Below, piece by piece: positions 43,161 to 51,477 of a DNA stretch of 64,000 bases. The notes under the pieces were generated by a model. That model was not told the DNA's origin, did not search any database, and saw only the letters and a program-made list of their open reading frames with translations. This DNA comes from JAPLJU01 sp036725345 (GTDB lineage: Bacteria > Desulfobacterota > Syntrophia > Syntrophales > UBA2192), in the NCBI GenBank assembly GCA_036725345.1, contig DAIMEJ010000010.1, positions 1-64,000 on the forward strand. Direction: 5' to 3'. The translations under genes and the position numbers were made by a program. Every line of letters begins with the position of its first letter. Position 1 is the first letter of the stretch.

Positions 43161-43991
43161 ATGGGGCTCGTCAGGGACCGCGATGGGAAGCGTCTGCACA
43201 TCAAGAGCAAGCTCATGGGGGAGAGCCTCCTCAGCCGGTCATTTGCCGAAGGCTATGAGGTGGCCCCCCAGCAGAGGCTCTTTCCGGACGTGAACGTGAT
43301 CAAGCTCGGCGGCCAATCCATCTGTGACCTGGGCAAGAAATCCCTGCCTGCCATTGTCAGGGAGATCTCCGGCATCAAGGATCGGCACCGGATGTTGCTT
43401 ACGACAGGCGGCGGAACGCGTAGCCGCCACATCTACGCCATCGGCCTAGAACTGGGGATGCCGACGGGGATCATTTCGAAATTCGGCAGCTCCGTCTCCG
43501 AGCAGAATGCCCTGCTTGTCGCCACGCTCCTCTCGCCCTGGGGGGGGATCAAGATCGGTCACGACGAGATCATGAAGCTGCCGACCTACTTTTCCCAGGG
43601 TTGCATTCCCGTGATGCACGGCATGCCTCCCTATGACTACTTCGCCATCCCCTCACCCCAATGGCGGATTCCCCTGCACCGGACGGACGTGGGAACCCTG
43701 ATCATCGCGGATTTGATCGGGGCGAGAAGCTGCATCTTCGTCAAGGATGAAAAGGGACTCTACACGGACAACCCGAAGAAAAACCCCCGGGCCGAATTCA
43801 TCCCGGCCATCACGGCCGGAGAAATTCTCTCGATGGACCTTGACGACCTGATCATCGAAAGAACCTGTCTCGAGATCCTCCAGAACAGCGAAGTGCTGGA
43901 CCAGATCCAGGTCGTGAACGGCCTTGTCGAAGAAAACATATCGAGGGCCCTCGAGGGGGAGCACGTGGGTACCATCATCCGCAAGGGTTGA
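43161..43991 (+). CDS. Molybdenum/tungsten storage protein (MosA/MosB family)
   Basis: The 276-aa protein belongs to the amino-acid-kinase fold and resembles the Azotobacter molybdenum storage protein subunits, especially MosB. Shared features include VIKLGGQSICDLGKKSL (46-62), TTGGGTRSRHIYAIGLELG (81-99), SSVSEQNALL (about 112-121) and FVKDEKGLYTDNPK (about 193-206). QVVNGLVEENISRALEGEHVGT matches the C-terminus. MoSto stores oxomolybdate clusters and uses ATP. Azotobacter uses two different subunits; only one is encoded here, so a homo-oligomer is likely. The metal could be tungsten because the tungstate importer lies 4 kb upstream. Uridylate kinase is the other relative but fits less well. 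Start ATG, GAGGAGGG upstream. Confidence 0.85.
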   Translation: MGLVRDRDGKRLHIKSKLMGESLLSRSFAEGYEVAPQQRLFPDVNVIKLGGQSICDLGKKSLPAIVREISGIKDRHRMLLTTGGGTRSRHIYAIGLELGMPTGIISKFGSSVSEQNALLVATLLSPWGGIKIGHDEIMKLPTYFSQGCIPVMHGMPPYDYFAIPSPQWRIPLHRTDVGTLIIADLIGARSCIFVKDEKGLYTDNPKKNPRAEFIPAITAGEILSMDLDDLIIERTCLEILQNSEVLDQIQVVNGLVEENISRALEGEHVGTIIRKG

Positions 43992-44031
43992 ATCCCGGAC
44001 AGCCCGGATCTTCCGTTCCAGATAACCGGCC

Positions 44032-44391
44032 ATGCCTGCAAGCAACTCCCGGATCAAGAGGGAAACGAGGACCGTAGAGGCCATGATCGGGATCTACTGC
44101 CGGGATCTTCATGGCACAAAAGCGGATCTCTGTCCCGCCTGCCTCGAACTTCTGACCTACAGCACCGAACGCCTCGCGCAGTGCCCCTTTCAGCAGGGCA
44201 AAACGACCTGCGTCAGATGCCCCGTCCACTGCTTCCGTCCCGTCATGCGGGGAAAAATCCAGGCGGTGATGCGCCTGGCCGGACCCCGGATGCCTTACCG
44301 CCACCCCTTGCTCGCTCTTTGCCACTTTCTCGACAGCCGACGGAGTAAACCTGTTAAACCGCGGGAAGACCCGAAGAAAGGCGGAACTTGA
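44032..44391 (+). CDS. YgbA-family protein (nitrous oxide-stimulated promoter family)
   Basis: The 119-aa cysteine-rich protein matches the YgbA_NO family: IKRETRTVEAMIGIYCRDLH (about 8-27), CPACLELLTYSTERL (about 36-50), QCPFQQGKTTCVRCPVHC (about 52-69). The C-C-C-C arrangement (CPAC, CPF, CVRCPVHC) suggests metal or Fe-S binding and NO-linked expression in E. coli; its function is not established. It follows the storage-protein gene by 40 bp on the same strand. The ATG is in a plain context without a strong ribosome site. Confidence 0.85.
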   Translation: MPASNSRIKRETRTVEAMIGIYCRDLHGTKADLCPACLELLTYSTERLAQCPFQQGKTTCVRCPVHCFRPVMRGKIQAVMRLAGPRMPYRHPLLALCHFLDSRRSKPVKPREDPKKGGT

Positions 44392-44443
44392 CAGGGCAGT
44401 GGGCATGACTTAAATAAGGTTAAGATTGCCGGGGGAATCCGCC

Positions 44444-44710
44444 TTGATTTTGAACCGCCGGGGCCAAAAGCCCCACATAGACTATCCCTGCCGGTGGGGA
44501 TACAAAATCATCGGAACGGACGAGGCCCTCTTGAGGGGCGCCGTCACCGAGGTCGTGCAGGATCTGGCTCACAGTATTACGCCGTCGAATAGAAGCGCTT
44601 CGGGGCGGTACATCTGTCTCGATGTCGAAATGCTCGTTTTGAATGAAGACCAGCGCCTGACCATATACGAAGGCCTGAGAAGACACCCCGCCGTTAAAAT
44701 CGTCCTCTGA
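44444..44710 (+). CDS. DUF493 (YbeD-like) protein
   Basis: The 88-aa product matches the DUF493/YbeD family, small ferredoxin-fold proteins of unknown function. Typical segments are HIDYPCRWGYKIIGTDEALL and YICLDVEMLVLNEDQRLTIY. The TTG at 44444 was chosen because GGGGGAA lies about 7 bp upstream and the product then matches the 87-residue E. coli protein. A TTG six codons further upstream is possible. In E. coli ybeD sits beside lipB, which is not present here. Confidence 0.82.
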   Translation: MILNRRGQKPHIDYPCRWGYKIIGTDEALLRGAVTEVVQDLAHSITPSNRSASGRYICLDVEMLVLNEDQRLTIYEGLRRHPAVKIVL

Positions 44711-44736
44711 GGGCACAGAAATCGAGGAAGTGAGAA

Positions 44737-45777
44737 TCAGGGAAGATAAAAGGTGCCCCCGTGGGGCAGGAGAGGCGTTCTCCCTTCTTCCAAACCGGCG
44801 GCCTCGGCCGCCCTGCGGTAATCCCCGGGGGGCATGTCCATGGGTTCGTCGGTGAGGTCGAAGACCCCCCACTGCTGGGGGATCAGGACTTTGCCCTGAA
44901 GTTCGAGAAACGCCTTTACGGCCTCATCGGGGTTCATGTGGTAGGTTCGCATGAACCATGCGGGTTCATAGGCGGCAATGGGCAGCAGCACCGCATCCAT
45001 CGGTCCATACTTCTTCCCGAATTCAGAAAACCCGTGAAAATACCCTGAGTCACCGCCGAAGAAGACTTTCCGGCCGGCCGACTCGATGAGCCACGATCCC
45101 CAAAGACGCTTGTTCGTGTCCCGGGGCGTCCGCTTCGTCCAGTGCTGGGCGGGAAGAAGCCGGTATTGAACGCCCCCGAGGGTGTAGGTCTCGAACCAGT
45201 CGAGTTCGACGACACGGGCGCCGGGGATCACGTCTGCGAACCAGTCCTTGTAACCGAGGGGCGTCAGGTAGAGGGCCTCGCTTCCCAGCTGCCGGATGCT
45301 TTCCTTGTCCAGGTGGTCATAGTGGCTGTGCGAAATGAGGACCACCTGCATGGGAGGGAGTTCCCCGGGCGGGATGGGGAACGGCGTGCGGCGGCGAATG
45401 AAATAGACGATGTCGCCGAAAACGGGGTCCGTCATGATGTTCTGTTTCTGAAGACGAATCCAGAGCGTCCCGTGACCGAGATAGGTCACGGAGTCCCCGT
45501 TCCCCAGGATCCGATCGATGTCCGGTCTTCTCACCGGGAAAACGGGGCGCTTTTTCTTGGCCTCGGACCAGGGATTGTCGCCCAGCTTCCACTCAAGTAG
45601 CCTGAGGATGTTTCCGGCCTTTTCTTCCTGAAGCCAGGGGTTGATAAACCCGCCCTCGCGGTGATGCCTCTTTTCCCGGGAGAGTGACTCGAGGTCGTCC
45701 GGCGGGCCGCTGAATGAAAGGACGGGGGACAGGACAACCGTTGCGGCGGAGACGAGCAGGATGCAGAATTTTTTCAT
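44737..45777 (-). CDS. Secreted metallo-beta-lactamase-fold hydrolase (NAPE-PLD/UlaG-like)
   Basis: The 346-aa protein starts with a signal peptide (MKKFCILLVSAATVVLSPVLS, so exported or anchored) and carries the MBL metal site HSHYDHLD (about 152-159), with FFGGDSGYFHG (about 235-245) and a downstream Asp/His. YLGHGTLWIRL precedes the active site as in N-acylphosphatidylethanolamine phospholipase D-like and UlaG-like enzymes. The substrate is not predictable. It is on the minus strand after a 21-bp gap from the metallophosphoesterase gene, so both envelope hydrolases are probably cotranscribed. Confidence 0.82.
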   Translation of the reverse strand: MKKFCILLVSAATVVLSPVLSFSGPPDDLESLSREKRHHREGGFINPWLQEEKAGNILRLLEWKLGDNPWSEAKKKRPVFPVRRPDIDRILGNGDSVTYLGHGTLWIRLQKQNIMTDPVFGDIVYFIRRRTPFPIPPGELPPMQVVLISHSHYDHLDKESIRQLGSEALYLTPLGYKDWFADVIPGARVVELDWFETYTLGGVQYRLLPAQHWTKRTPRDTNKRLWGSWLIESAGRKVFFGGDSGYFHGFSEFGKKYGPMDAVLLPIAAYEPAWFMRTYHMNPDEAVKAFLELQGKVLIPQQWGVFDLTDEPMDMPPGDYRRAAEAAGLEEGRTPLLPHGGTFYLP

Positions 45778-45798
45778 GGGCTTCCTGTTTCGGGCCTG

Positions 45799-46701
45799 TT
45801 ACTTTCTCTTCCGGATCCTGTGCTGGTCGATGGGGTTGAGGTCCACGTCGTAAGCCGCCAGGATGAGCTCGTCACCGGAAACGTGAAAGATGCAGAAATG
45901 GTGAACGTTCATGAAAACCGCGCTGTCGGGTCTGTGGCGAAATTGAAAATGAAGAGGGTCTCCGCCCCCGCCGGTGACGATATAGGTGACGTCACGGACC
46001 CGCAGCCTCTCGTAGAAGTGGTGGTGACCGCTGAAGACGATGTCCACGGCGTATTTCTCGAAAAGGGGCACGATCTTTTTCTGAAGTTTCTTCTCATCGG
46101 CGAAAATGCCCGTCGAGAAGGGGGAGTGGTGCAGGACAACGGCTACGAATTTGTCCTTTCTGGCGAATCGCAGAAGCTCCGCCTCGAGCCACCGGTACTG
46201 TTCCGATCCGGGGGTGAGCCGGCTGTTCGTGTCCAGGAGGACAAACCGGACACCGTGGCGTTCGACGGAATACCACTTTTCATTGCCGGGCAGCGTGAAG
46301 GCCTCAAAGTAATGGGATGAACCGGCGTCGTGATTGCCGCGGACGGGGAAGAACTCCGCCTTTCCGCTCAACGGGGCGATGATCTCTTTGAATTCCGCCC
46401 ACTCCTGTGGGCCCCCACCCCTCCGGACCAGGTCCCCCGCGTGGAAAACCGCGCGGGGGCTGAACTTCATGATGCCCGCGATGACCTTCCGGTGGATGTC
46501 GGGATTGCCTCTGGTATCACCGTAAACCGCCATGGTCGCGTGCGCGGCGGCGCCCTCCGCGCGGGCGGAGGAAAGGACCGGCAGGACAACGAGCAGGACG
46601 ATGAACCCCGCGAAGACAAGGGTTCTGCAGGGACCCCGACGCCCGCAGCGTGTCCTCCTGAAGGCCCCTTTGAAGAATTTATTCGCTTTGGTTTCCGTCA
46701 T
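45799..46701 (-). CDS. Calcineurin-like metallophosphoesterase, exported
   Basis: The 300-aa protein has a long N-terminal basic region and hydrophobic segment (about 26-48, TLVFAGFIVLLVVLPVLS), predicted as signal or anchor, then the full metal-site series: VYGDTRGNPD (about 59-68), HAGDLV (about 88-93), RGNHDAG (about 119-125), VLHHSPFS (about 188-195) and SGHHHFYERL (about 232-241). This resembles purple-acid-phosphatase-like or Nudix-associated phosphoesterases. The substrate is unknown. It is the first gene of a two-gene minus-strand unit with the MBL hydrolase. Confidence 0.85.
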   Translation of the reverse strand: MTETKANKFFKGAFRRTRCGRRGPCRTLVFAGFIVLLVVLPVLSSARAEGAAAHATMAVYGDTRGNPDIHRKVIAGIMKFSPRAVFHAGDLVRRGGGPQEWAEFKEIIAPLSGKAEFFPVRGNHDAGSSHYFEAFTLPGNEKWYSVERHGVRFVLLDTNSRLTPGSEQYRWLEAELLRFARKDKFVAVVLHHSPFSTGIFADEKKLQKKIVPLFEKYAVDIVFSGHHHFYERLRVRDVTYIVTGGGGDPLHFQFRHRPDSAVFMNVHHFCIFHVSGDELILAAYDVDLNPIDQHRIRKRK

Positions 46702-46815
46702 GGTTCCACCCCGTCTTGAGCCAGCGGATTTTCTACTTGATGAATGATTCCTTTGTCAATTAAATTGTCCTGACGAAGCCCGTGACGGGCTTTTGGATGA
46801 AAACCGGGCAGGTCG

Positions 46816-48321
46816 ATGGCGGGAATGAAGCGTTTCCTTTTTTGCATTCCGATTCTCTTTCTTGTTTGCACCTTCTCCCAGGCGCGGGAAAACGCCGTCA
46901 TTGATCTGACCATTCTTCACCTGAACGACCTGCACGGCCACCTCCTCCCCAAACCGGGCCGGGAGGGCAAGCCCGCCACGGGCGGCATGGCCCGGATCGC
47001 GAAGATGGTTTCCGATGAACGGGAGAAAAACCCGGAAGGGACGCTCCTGCTGTCGGCGGGGGACATGTTCCAGGGAACCCCCATCTCGAGCCTCTTCGGC
47101 GGAAAGCCCGTCATCGAGGTCATGAACCGGATGGGTTTCGACGCCATGACCGTGGGGAACCACGAATTCGACCAGGGAATGGAGGCCTTCGACGAACTGA
47201 GGTCCGCGGCAAACTTCCCCTTCCTCTCGGCCAATATCGTCGACGGCAAGGGCAGGCTGCTACCGGGCGTGAAACCCTACATTATCCTCCGGAAAAAAGG
47301 GCTGAAGATTGCCGTCATCGGCATCGCGACGCCCGAGACGCATTACGCGAAGAAAACGGGCAATCTCAAGGGGTACCGCGTGAGCCCCGTCGAGAACATT
47401 CTCCCCGGCCTGATCGAGAAAGTGCGGAAGAAAGGGGCCGGTCCCGTCATCGTCCTGTCACACATGGGGCTCGACGAGGACCGGGAGATGGCCTCTGTCG
47501 TCAAGGGGATCGACCTGATCGTGGGGGGGCACAGCCACACGGAAGTGAGGACACCCGTTGTCGTCGGCACGACCATCATTGTCCAGGCGGGTTACTACGG
47601 GCAGCAGCTCGGGGTCATGAAGATCTCCGTGAATGCCGCTTCGGGAAAGATCGTGCAGTATCCCGGGCGAAGGATCCTCCGGAAGGTCAGGGCGGGCCCC
47701 CGTGACCCCTGCGACGCCGCCGTGACCGCGATCATCAAGAAATACGACGACCGGATCCGCGGGGAATTCGGCCGCGTCGTCGGGGAGACCCGCGTCGACC
47801 TCGCAAAGCGGCCTTACGAGTCCAATCTCGGAAACCTCGTTTGCGACGCCATGCGCAGGGCAACGGGGTCCGACGTGGCGATCCAGAACAACGGCGGAAT
47901 TAGGACGACCATCCCGAAGGGGAAGATCACCCTGGAGCAGGTCTACATGCTGCTGCCCTTCGAAAACAACCTGATGACCATGGAACTCACGGGCTCGCAG
48001 ATCGCAGGCATCCTGGAACAGAACGCGAGGACGAGGGGCATGCTCCAGGTGTCGGGCCTGAAGGTCGTCTACGACCTCACGGCGCCTGAAGGCTCGCGGG
48101 TGAAGACGCTTTTCATCGGGGGCAAGCCCGTTGAGCAAACGCGGAGCTACCGGGTGACGACCAACGACTTTCTCGCCGCGGGCGGTGACCGTTTTGGAAT
48201 CTTCCGGGAAGGAAAGAACGCCGTGATCGGCGACAGTGTGAGAGACGCCTTTCTGGATTATCTCAGGGAACAATCCCCCGTTTTTCCCAGAACCGAAGGA
48301 AGGATTGTGGTGACGCCATGA
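46816..48321 (+). CDS. 5'-nucleotidase/2',3'-cyclic phosphodiesterase, UshA-like
   Basis: This exported 501-aa enzyme dephosphorylates nucleotides in the periplasm. A signal peptide (about 1-22, LFCIPILFLVCTFS) is followed by the metallophosphatase domain: ILHLNDLHGHLLP (about 32-44), SAGDMFQGTP (about 77-86), VGNHEFDQG (about 112-120), LSHMGLDEDREM (about 214-225) and GGHSHTEV (about 235-242). The C-terminal substrate domain carries IQNNGGIRTTIP (about 354-365). The stop overlaps the following gene as ATGA. Two ATGs lie at the start (46816 and 46825), with no clear choice. It lies divergent from the phosphoesterase unit, grouping three phosphate-acting envelope enzymes. Confidence 0.9.
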   Translation: MAGMKRFLFCIPILFLVCTFSQARENAVIDLTILHLNDLHGHLLPKPGREGKPATGGMARIAKMVSDEREKNPEGTLLLSAGDMFQGTPISSLFGGKPVIEVMNRMGFDAMTVGNHEFDQGMEAFDELRSAANFPFLSANIVDGKGRLLPGVKPYIILRKKGLKIAVIGIATPETHYAKKTGNLKGYRVSPVENILPGLIEKVRKKGAGPVIVLSHMGLDEDREMASVVKGIDLIVGGHSHTEVRTPVVVGTTIIVQAGYYGQQLGVMKISVNAASGKIVQYPGRRILRKVRAGPRDPCDAAVTAIIKKYDDRIRGEFGRVVGETRVDLAKRPYESNLGNLVCDAMRRATGSDVAIQNNGGIRTTIPKGKITLEQVYMLLPFENNLMTMELTGSQIAGILEQNARTRGMLQVSGLKVVYDLTAPEGSRVKTLFIGGKPVEQTRSYRVTTNDFLAAGGDRFGIFREGKNAVIGDSVRDAFLDYLREQSPVFPRTEGRIVVTP

Positions 48322-48539
48322 GCGACGACAAAATCACCGTTTATGTCAACGACAGGGAGGTCACGCTCCACCGGGGCATGAAGGTTAAACACGCCCTTAT
48401 TGCCTGCGACCAGTCCCTCTACGACGCCGCCGAGGCGGGGGTTGTGGCCGTGCGTGACGCCAGCGGTTTCAACGTGGGCCTGGAGGGGTCGCTTCGCGAC
48501 AGGGCCAGGATCTACACGCGGGCGGCGAAGAACCGATAA
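48318..48539 (+). CDS. Small conserved protein coupled to the nucleotidase
   Basis: The 73-aa product reads like a beta-grasp (ThiS/ubiquitin-like) domain: ITVYVNDREVTLHRGMKVKH, then GVVAVRDASGFNVGLEGSL. No signal peptide or cysteine cluster is visible. Its ATG overlaps the nucleotidase stop (ATGA), so it is translationally coupled; its stop (TAA) is immediately followed by the next ATG. Function unknown; the fold assignment is a guess from pattern. Confidence 0.65.
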   Translation: MSDDKITVYVNDREVTLHRGMKVKHALIACDQSLYDAAEAGVVAVRDASGFNVGLEGSLRDRARIYTRAAKNR

Positions 48540-49295
48540 ATGAAAGGGCAGGCCTGGGAGATGAAGTCCGTCCGGTACCGGGTCGGGAATATCGGGGATC
48601 TGCTCAAACACTCCTGGCTCATCGAGATTCTCGCTCTTCTGAAAAAACAAAAGGCGGCACCCCCTTTTCACTACGCCGACACCTTCAGCGGTTTCGCCGA
48701 ATACCCCATCGGCCGGGGCCTGGCGGCCCGGATCAAGAAGCGGCTTTCCCGGTCCCCCCTTTTCAGAATACAGGAAAACGCCCTGCGGCAGGACCGATAT
48801 TACGGAAGTGTCACCATCGCCCGACAAGTGCTCGGTCCCTCAGCCCGGGTCGAGGTCTTCGACAAAAACCCGAAAGCCCTGGAGGGTTTCAAAGGATCGG
48901 GTGCGGCGATGTTGAAAATAAAATCGGGATATGATGTACTGAAAAAAAAGAAGCCCTACGACCTGATCTTCCTCGACCCCTACGATGATTTCCTCGACGG
49001 GCACGAAGAGGTCCTAGAAAGGATCCTCCGCAAGTCAAAGGACTCCTCGATCTTCCTCTTCTTCCCCTTCAGGCACCCCGCTCACGAAAAAGCTGTCCTT
49101 CGGATCATCAGGCCGTCCGGCTTGAGATACATCCACGGCCGGGTCGGAAAAGGGAGCCCTCAACTCGACGGGAAGTATCGTTTTGCCGCACTTTTCTTCC
49201 CCGCCCGTCACTTCGACGGGAAGGACTGCCGCCGCCTCGCCCGCAGGCTCGGCGCCGTCACCTCAAGGATCCAGGGCCTCGCGGCAGCGGGCTGA
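48540..49295 (+). CDS. RlmJ-like methyltransferase with altered catalytic motif
   Basis: The 251-aa protein resembles RlmJ, which methylates A2030 of 23S rRNA. It has the N-terminal YRVGNIGDLLKHSWLIEIL (about 11-29), FHYADTFSGFAEYPIGRGLA (about 41-60) and a class I methyltransferase core. Where N6-adenine methyltransferases carry D/N-P-P-Y, this protein has LDPYDDF (about 144-150), so the second proline is absent. It may be inactive, or act on another target. It starts directly after the upstream stop (TAAATG); a start 7 codons in is possible. The link to the neighbouring nucleotidase is positional only. Confidence 0.7.
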   Translation: MKGQAWEMKSVRYRVGNIGDLLKHSWLIEILALLKKQKAAPPFHYADTFSGFAEYPIGRGLAARIKKRLSRSPLFRIQENALRQDRYYGSVTIARQVLGPSARVEVFDKNPKALEGFKGSGAAMLKIKSGYDVLKKKKPYDLIFLDPYDDFLDGHEEVLERILRKSKDSSIFLFFPFRHPAHEKAVLRIIRPSGLRYIHGRVGKGSPQLDGKYRFAALFFPARHFDGKDCRRLARRLGAVTSRIQGLAAAG

Positions 49296-49347
49296 CCGGA
49301 GATTTGCACGACCCTTGCAGTAATCAGCCTTCAAACGGAGGAATGAG

Positions 49348-50694
49348 ATGAAACATGACGTCGTGATCGTGGGCGGGGGCCCCGCGGGCATCTTTGCCGC
49401 CCTCACCCTGGCCGACCTCGGCATCCCGAACGTCGTCCTCCTCGAAAAGGGGAAGGACATCGGGGAGCGAAACCGCCTCGATGCCGCCGATATGCTCTGC
49501 GGCTGGGGGGGCGCCGGTGCCTACAGTGACGGGAAGCTGACCCTGTCGCGGGAGGTGGGCGGGTATCTGGGCGAGTTTCTCGACGAGAAGGCCCTCTACG
49601 ATCTTTTGAACGAGGCCGATCAGGTTTACGTGCGCCACGGCGCGCCGGACCGTCTCTTCGGGGACCTCTCCCCGGATGTGGAGGCCCTGGCGGAGCGGGC
49701 CAGCCTCGCCGGCCTTGAATACATCCCCACGCGAATCCGCCACATCGGGACTGAAAACTGTCAGGCGGTCCTCGCGCGCATGCACGACGCCCTCGCCGGG
49801 AAACTGGAAATCCGCACGGGATGCACCGTGCAGGCCGTTCTGGCCGATGGGGGAAAGGTCCGCGGCGTCAGGCTCGCCGACGGGAAGGTCCTGGAGAGCC
49901 GGTTCGTCATTGTGGCCCCGGGGCGCTCAGGGGCCCAGTGGATGAAGGAAACGGCGGAATCCCTCGACATCAAAACCAAGGCCAGCCCCGTGGACATCGG
50001 GGTCCGGGTCGAACTGCCCGCCACGGTCCTGAAAGCCGTCACCGATATCAGCTACGAGTCCAAGCTCATTTACTACTCGAAGACCTTTGACGACAAAGTC
50101 AGGACGTTCTGCATGAACCCCTGCGGGGAGGTTGTGACGGAGAAGATGGCCGGGCTTGTGACGGTGAACGGCCACAGCTACGCGACGAAAAAGAGCGACA
50201 ACACCAATTTCGCCGTCCTCGTCAGCAGCGCTTTCACGGAACCCTTCGATGACCCGATCGCCTACGGCCGCTACATCGCCCAGCTGGCGAACCTCCTCGG
50301 CGGCGGCGTGATCGTGCAGCGGCTGGGGGATCTTCTCGCCGGGCGGCGCTCCACCCGGGAGCGCATCGCCAAGTGCCTCACGAAGCCCACCCTCCCGAAG
50401 GCCACGCCGGGCGATCTGAGCTTCGTTTTTCCCTACCGGCACCTGCTCAATATCATCGAGATGCTCGAGGCCCTGGAGAAGCTGGCGCCGGGTGTTTATT
50501 CCCACCACACGCTCCTCTACGGCGTCGAGGTGAAATTCTACTCCAACCGCATCGAGGTCACGCCGGAGATGGAAACGAAGATCCGGAATCTCTTCGCTAT
50601 CGGCGACGGCGCGGGGATCACCCGCGGGCTCCTCCAATCCTCGGCAAGCGGAATCCTCGCCGCCCGTGCCGCGGCGCGGCGCCTGAACCCATGA
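49348..50694 (+). CDS. FAD-dependent oxidoreductase
   Basis: The 448-aa flavoprotein has the dinucleotide-binding N-terminus VVIVGGGPAGIFAALTLA (5-22), the region GERNRLDAADMLCGWGGAGAYS (about 41-62) and the C-terminal FAIGDGAGITRGLLQSSASG (about 415-434), the last two matching a family of archaeal and bacterial geranylgeranyl-reductase-like or HI0933-like proteins annotated FAD-dependent oxidoreductase. The substrate is unknown; saturation of a prenyl or tetrapyrrole group is possible. GGAGG precedes the ATG. Convergent with the lytic transglycosylase gene. Confidence 0.82.
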   Translation: MKHDVVIVGGGPAGIFAALTLADLGIPNVVLLEKGKDIGERNRLDAADMLCGWGGAGAYSDGKLTLSREVGGYLGEFLDEKALYDLLNEADQVYVRHGAPDRLFGDLSPDVEALAERASLAGLEYIPTRIRHIGTENCQAVLARMHDALAGKLEIRTGCTVQAVLADGGKVRGVRLADGKVLESRFVIVAPGRSGAQWMKETAESLDIKTKASPVDIGVRVELPATVLKAVTDISYESKLIYYSKTFDDKVRTFCMNPCGEVVTEKMAGLVTVNGHSYATKKSDNTNFAVLVSSAFTEPFDDPIAYGRYIAQLANLLGGGVIVQRLGDLLAGRRSTRERIAKCLTKPTLPKATPGDLSFVFPYRHLLNIIEMLEALEKLAPGVYSHHTLLYGVEVKFYSNRIEVTPEMETKIRNLFAIGDGAGITRGLLQSSASGILAARAAARRLNP

Positions 50695-50762
50695 ATGAAC
50701 TTTTCCCGACGTAAAGAATCCGGAAGAAAACGAGCAGTGAGGGGAACCCTGCGGGGGGTAAA

Positions 50763-50796
50763 TCCCGGCGGTTCGACCCAGGGGTCGTCCGCCCGG
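50763..50796. terminator. GC-rich hairpin between convergent genes
   Basis: CCCGGCGG and CGACCC pair with GGGTCG and the following CCGCCCGGG, with a bulge and TT/T mismatch, giving a strong hairpin in the 108-bp gap between the FAD oxidoreductase and the lytic transglycosylase. Neither side has a T-run, so it may be a weak bidirectional terminator. Confidence 0.4.
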
Positions 50797-50802
50797 GGGA
50801 CG

Positions 50803-51477
50803 TCAGTTTGACGACGCGGATTTGTCTTCGCTCTTTGTGTCCGCTTTCGACAGGTTTGTCGGCGTTGATTTCCGGTTGTACTCCTCGTAGTACCGCATGA
50901 CCCTGCGCACGTAAGTCTTTGTCTCGGCATAGGGCGGGATTCCCCGGTAGCGGGCCACGGCTTTTTCACCGGCGTTGTAAGCCGCCAGGGTGAGCGGCAG
51001 GTTGCCGTCGTAAACGTTCATGAGATAGCGCAGGTATCGCACGCCCCCGTCGATGTTATCCTCCGGATGGAAACAGTCGCTCACCCGCAGACTGGAGGCC
51101 GTTTTCGGCATGAGCTGCATCAGGCCCTTGGCGCCCTTTCTGGACACGGCCTTGGAGTTGAAATTGGATTCCGCCTTGATCACGGCCTTCACGAGGGCGT
51201 GGTCCACATCGTACTTCCGGGCCGCCTTTTCAATCACCTTGTCATACTTGGCATAATCGGGACCGAGGTTGAAGAGCACCCTTTTCTCCTTGATCCAGAC
51301 CTTGTAACGGGGGTTCGTAGGCACATTGGTCAGATGGATGACACCCTCGTCGTCGACGAAGCCGTAGATATCCGCCAGAGCGACATCCGCCGATGCCCAA
51401 AGGGCCACTGCAACGGCGAAAAAGAACGGCGTCACGATCAAGGGTTTCATGAACTTTAAAAAGCGGCTGAACATCAA
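50803..51477 (-). CDS. Lytic transglycosylase with DUF4124 N-terminus
   Basis: The 224-aa protein is predicted to cleave the glycan strand of peptidoglycan. After a signal peptide (about 1-35) lies a DUF4124-like segment (IYGFVDDEGVIHLTNVPTNP, about 38-57). The SLT domain (about 80-205) has the catalytic Glu in VIKAESNFNSKAVS (about 105-118), GLMQLMPKTA (about 122-131) and AAYNAGEKAV (about 165-174). A basic/serine-rich tail ends the protein. This is the usual small exported Slt-type layout. It lies convergent to the FAD oxidoreductase and has about 320 bp of upstream gene-free DNA. Confidence 0.9.
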   Translation of the reverse strand: MMFSRFLKFMKPLIVTPFFFAVAVALWASADVALADIYGFVDDEGVIHLTNVPTNPRYKVWIKEKRVLFNLGPDYAKYDKVIEKAARKYDVDHALVKAVIKAESNFNSKAVSRKGAKGLMQLMPKTASSLRVSDCFHPEDNIDGGVRYLRYLMNVYDGNLPLTLAAYNAGEKAVARYRGIPPYAETKTYVRRVMRYYEEYNRKSTPTNLSKADTKSEDKSASSN

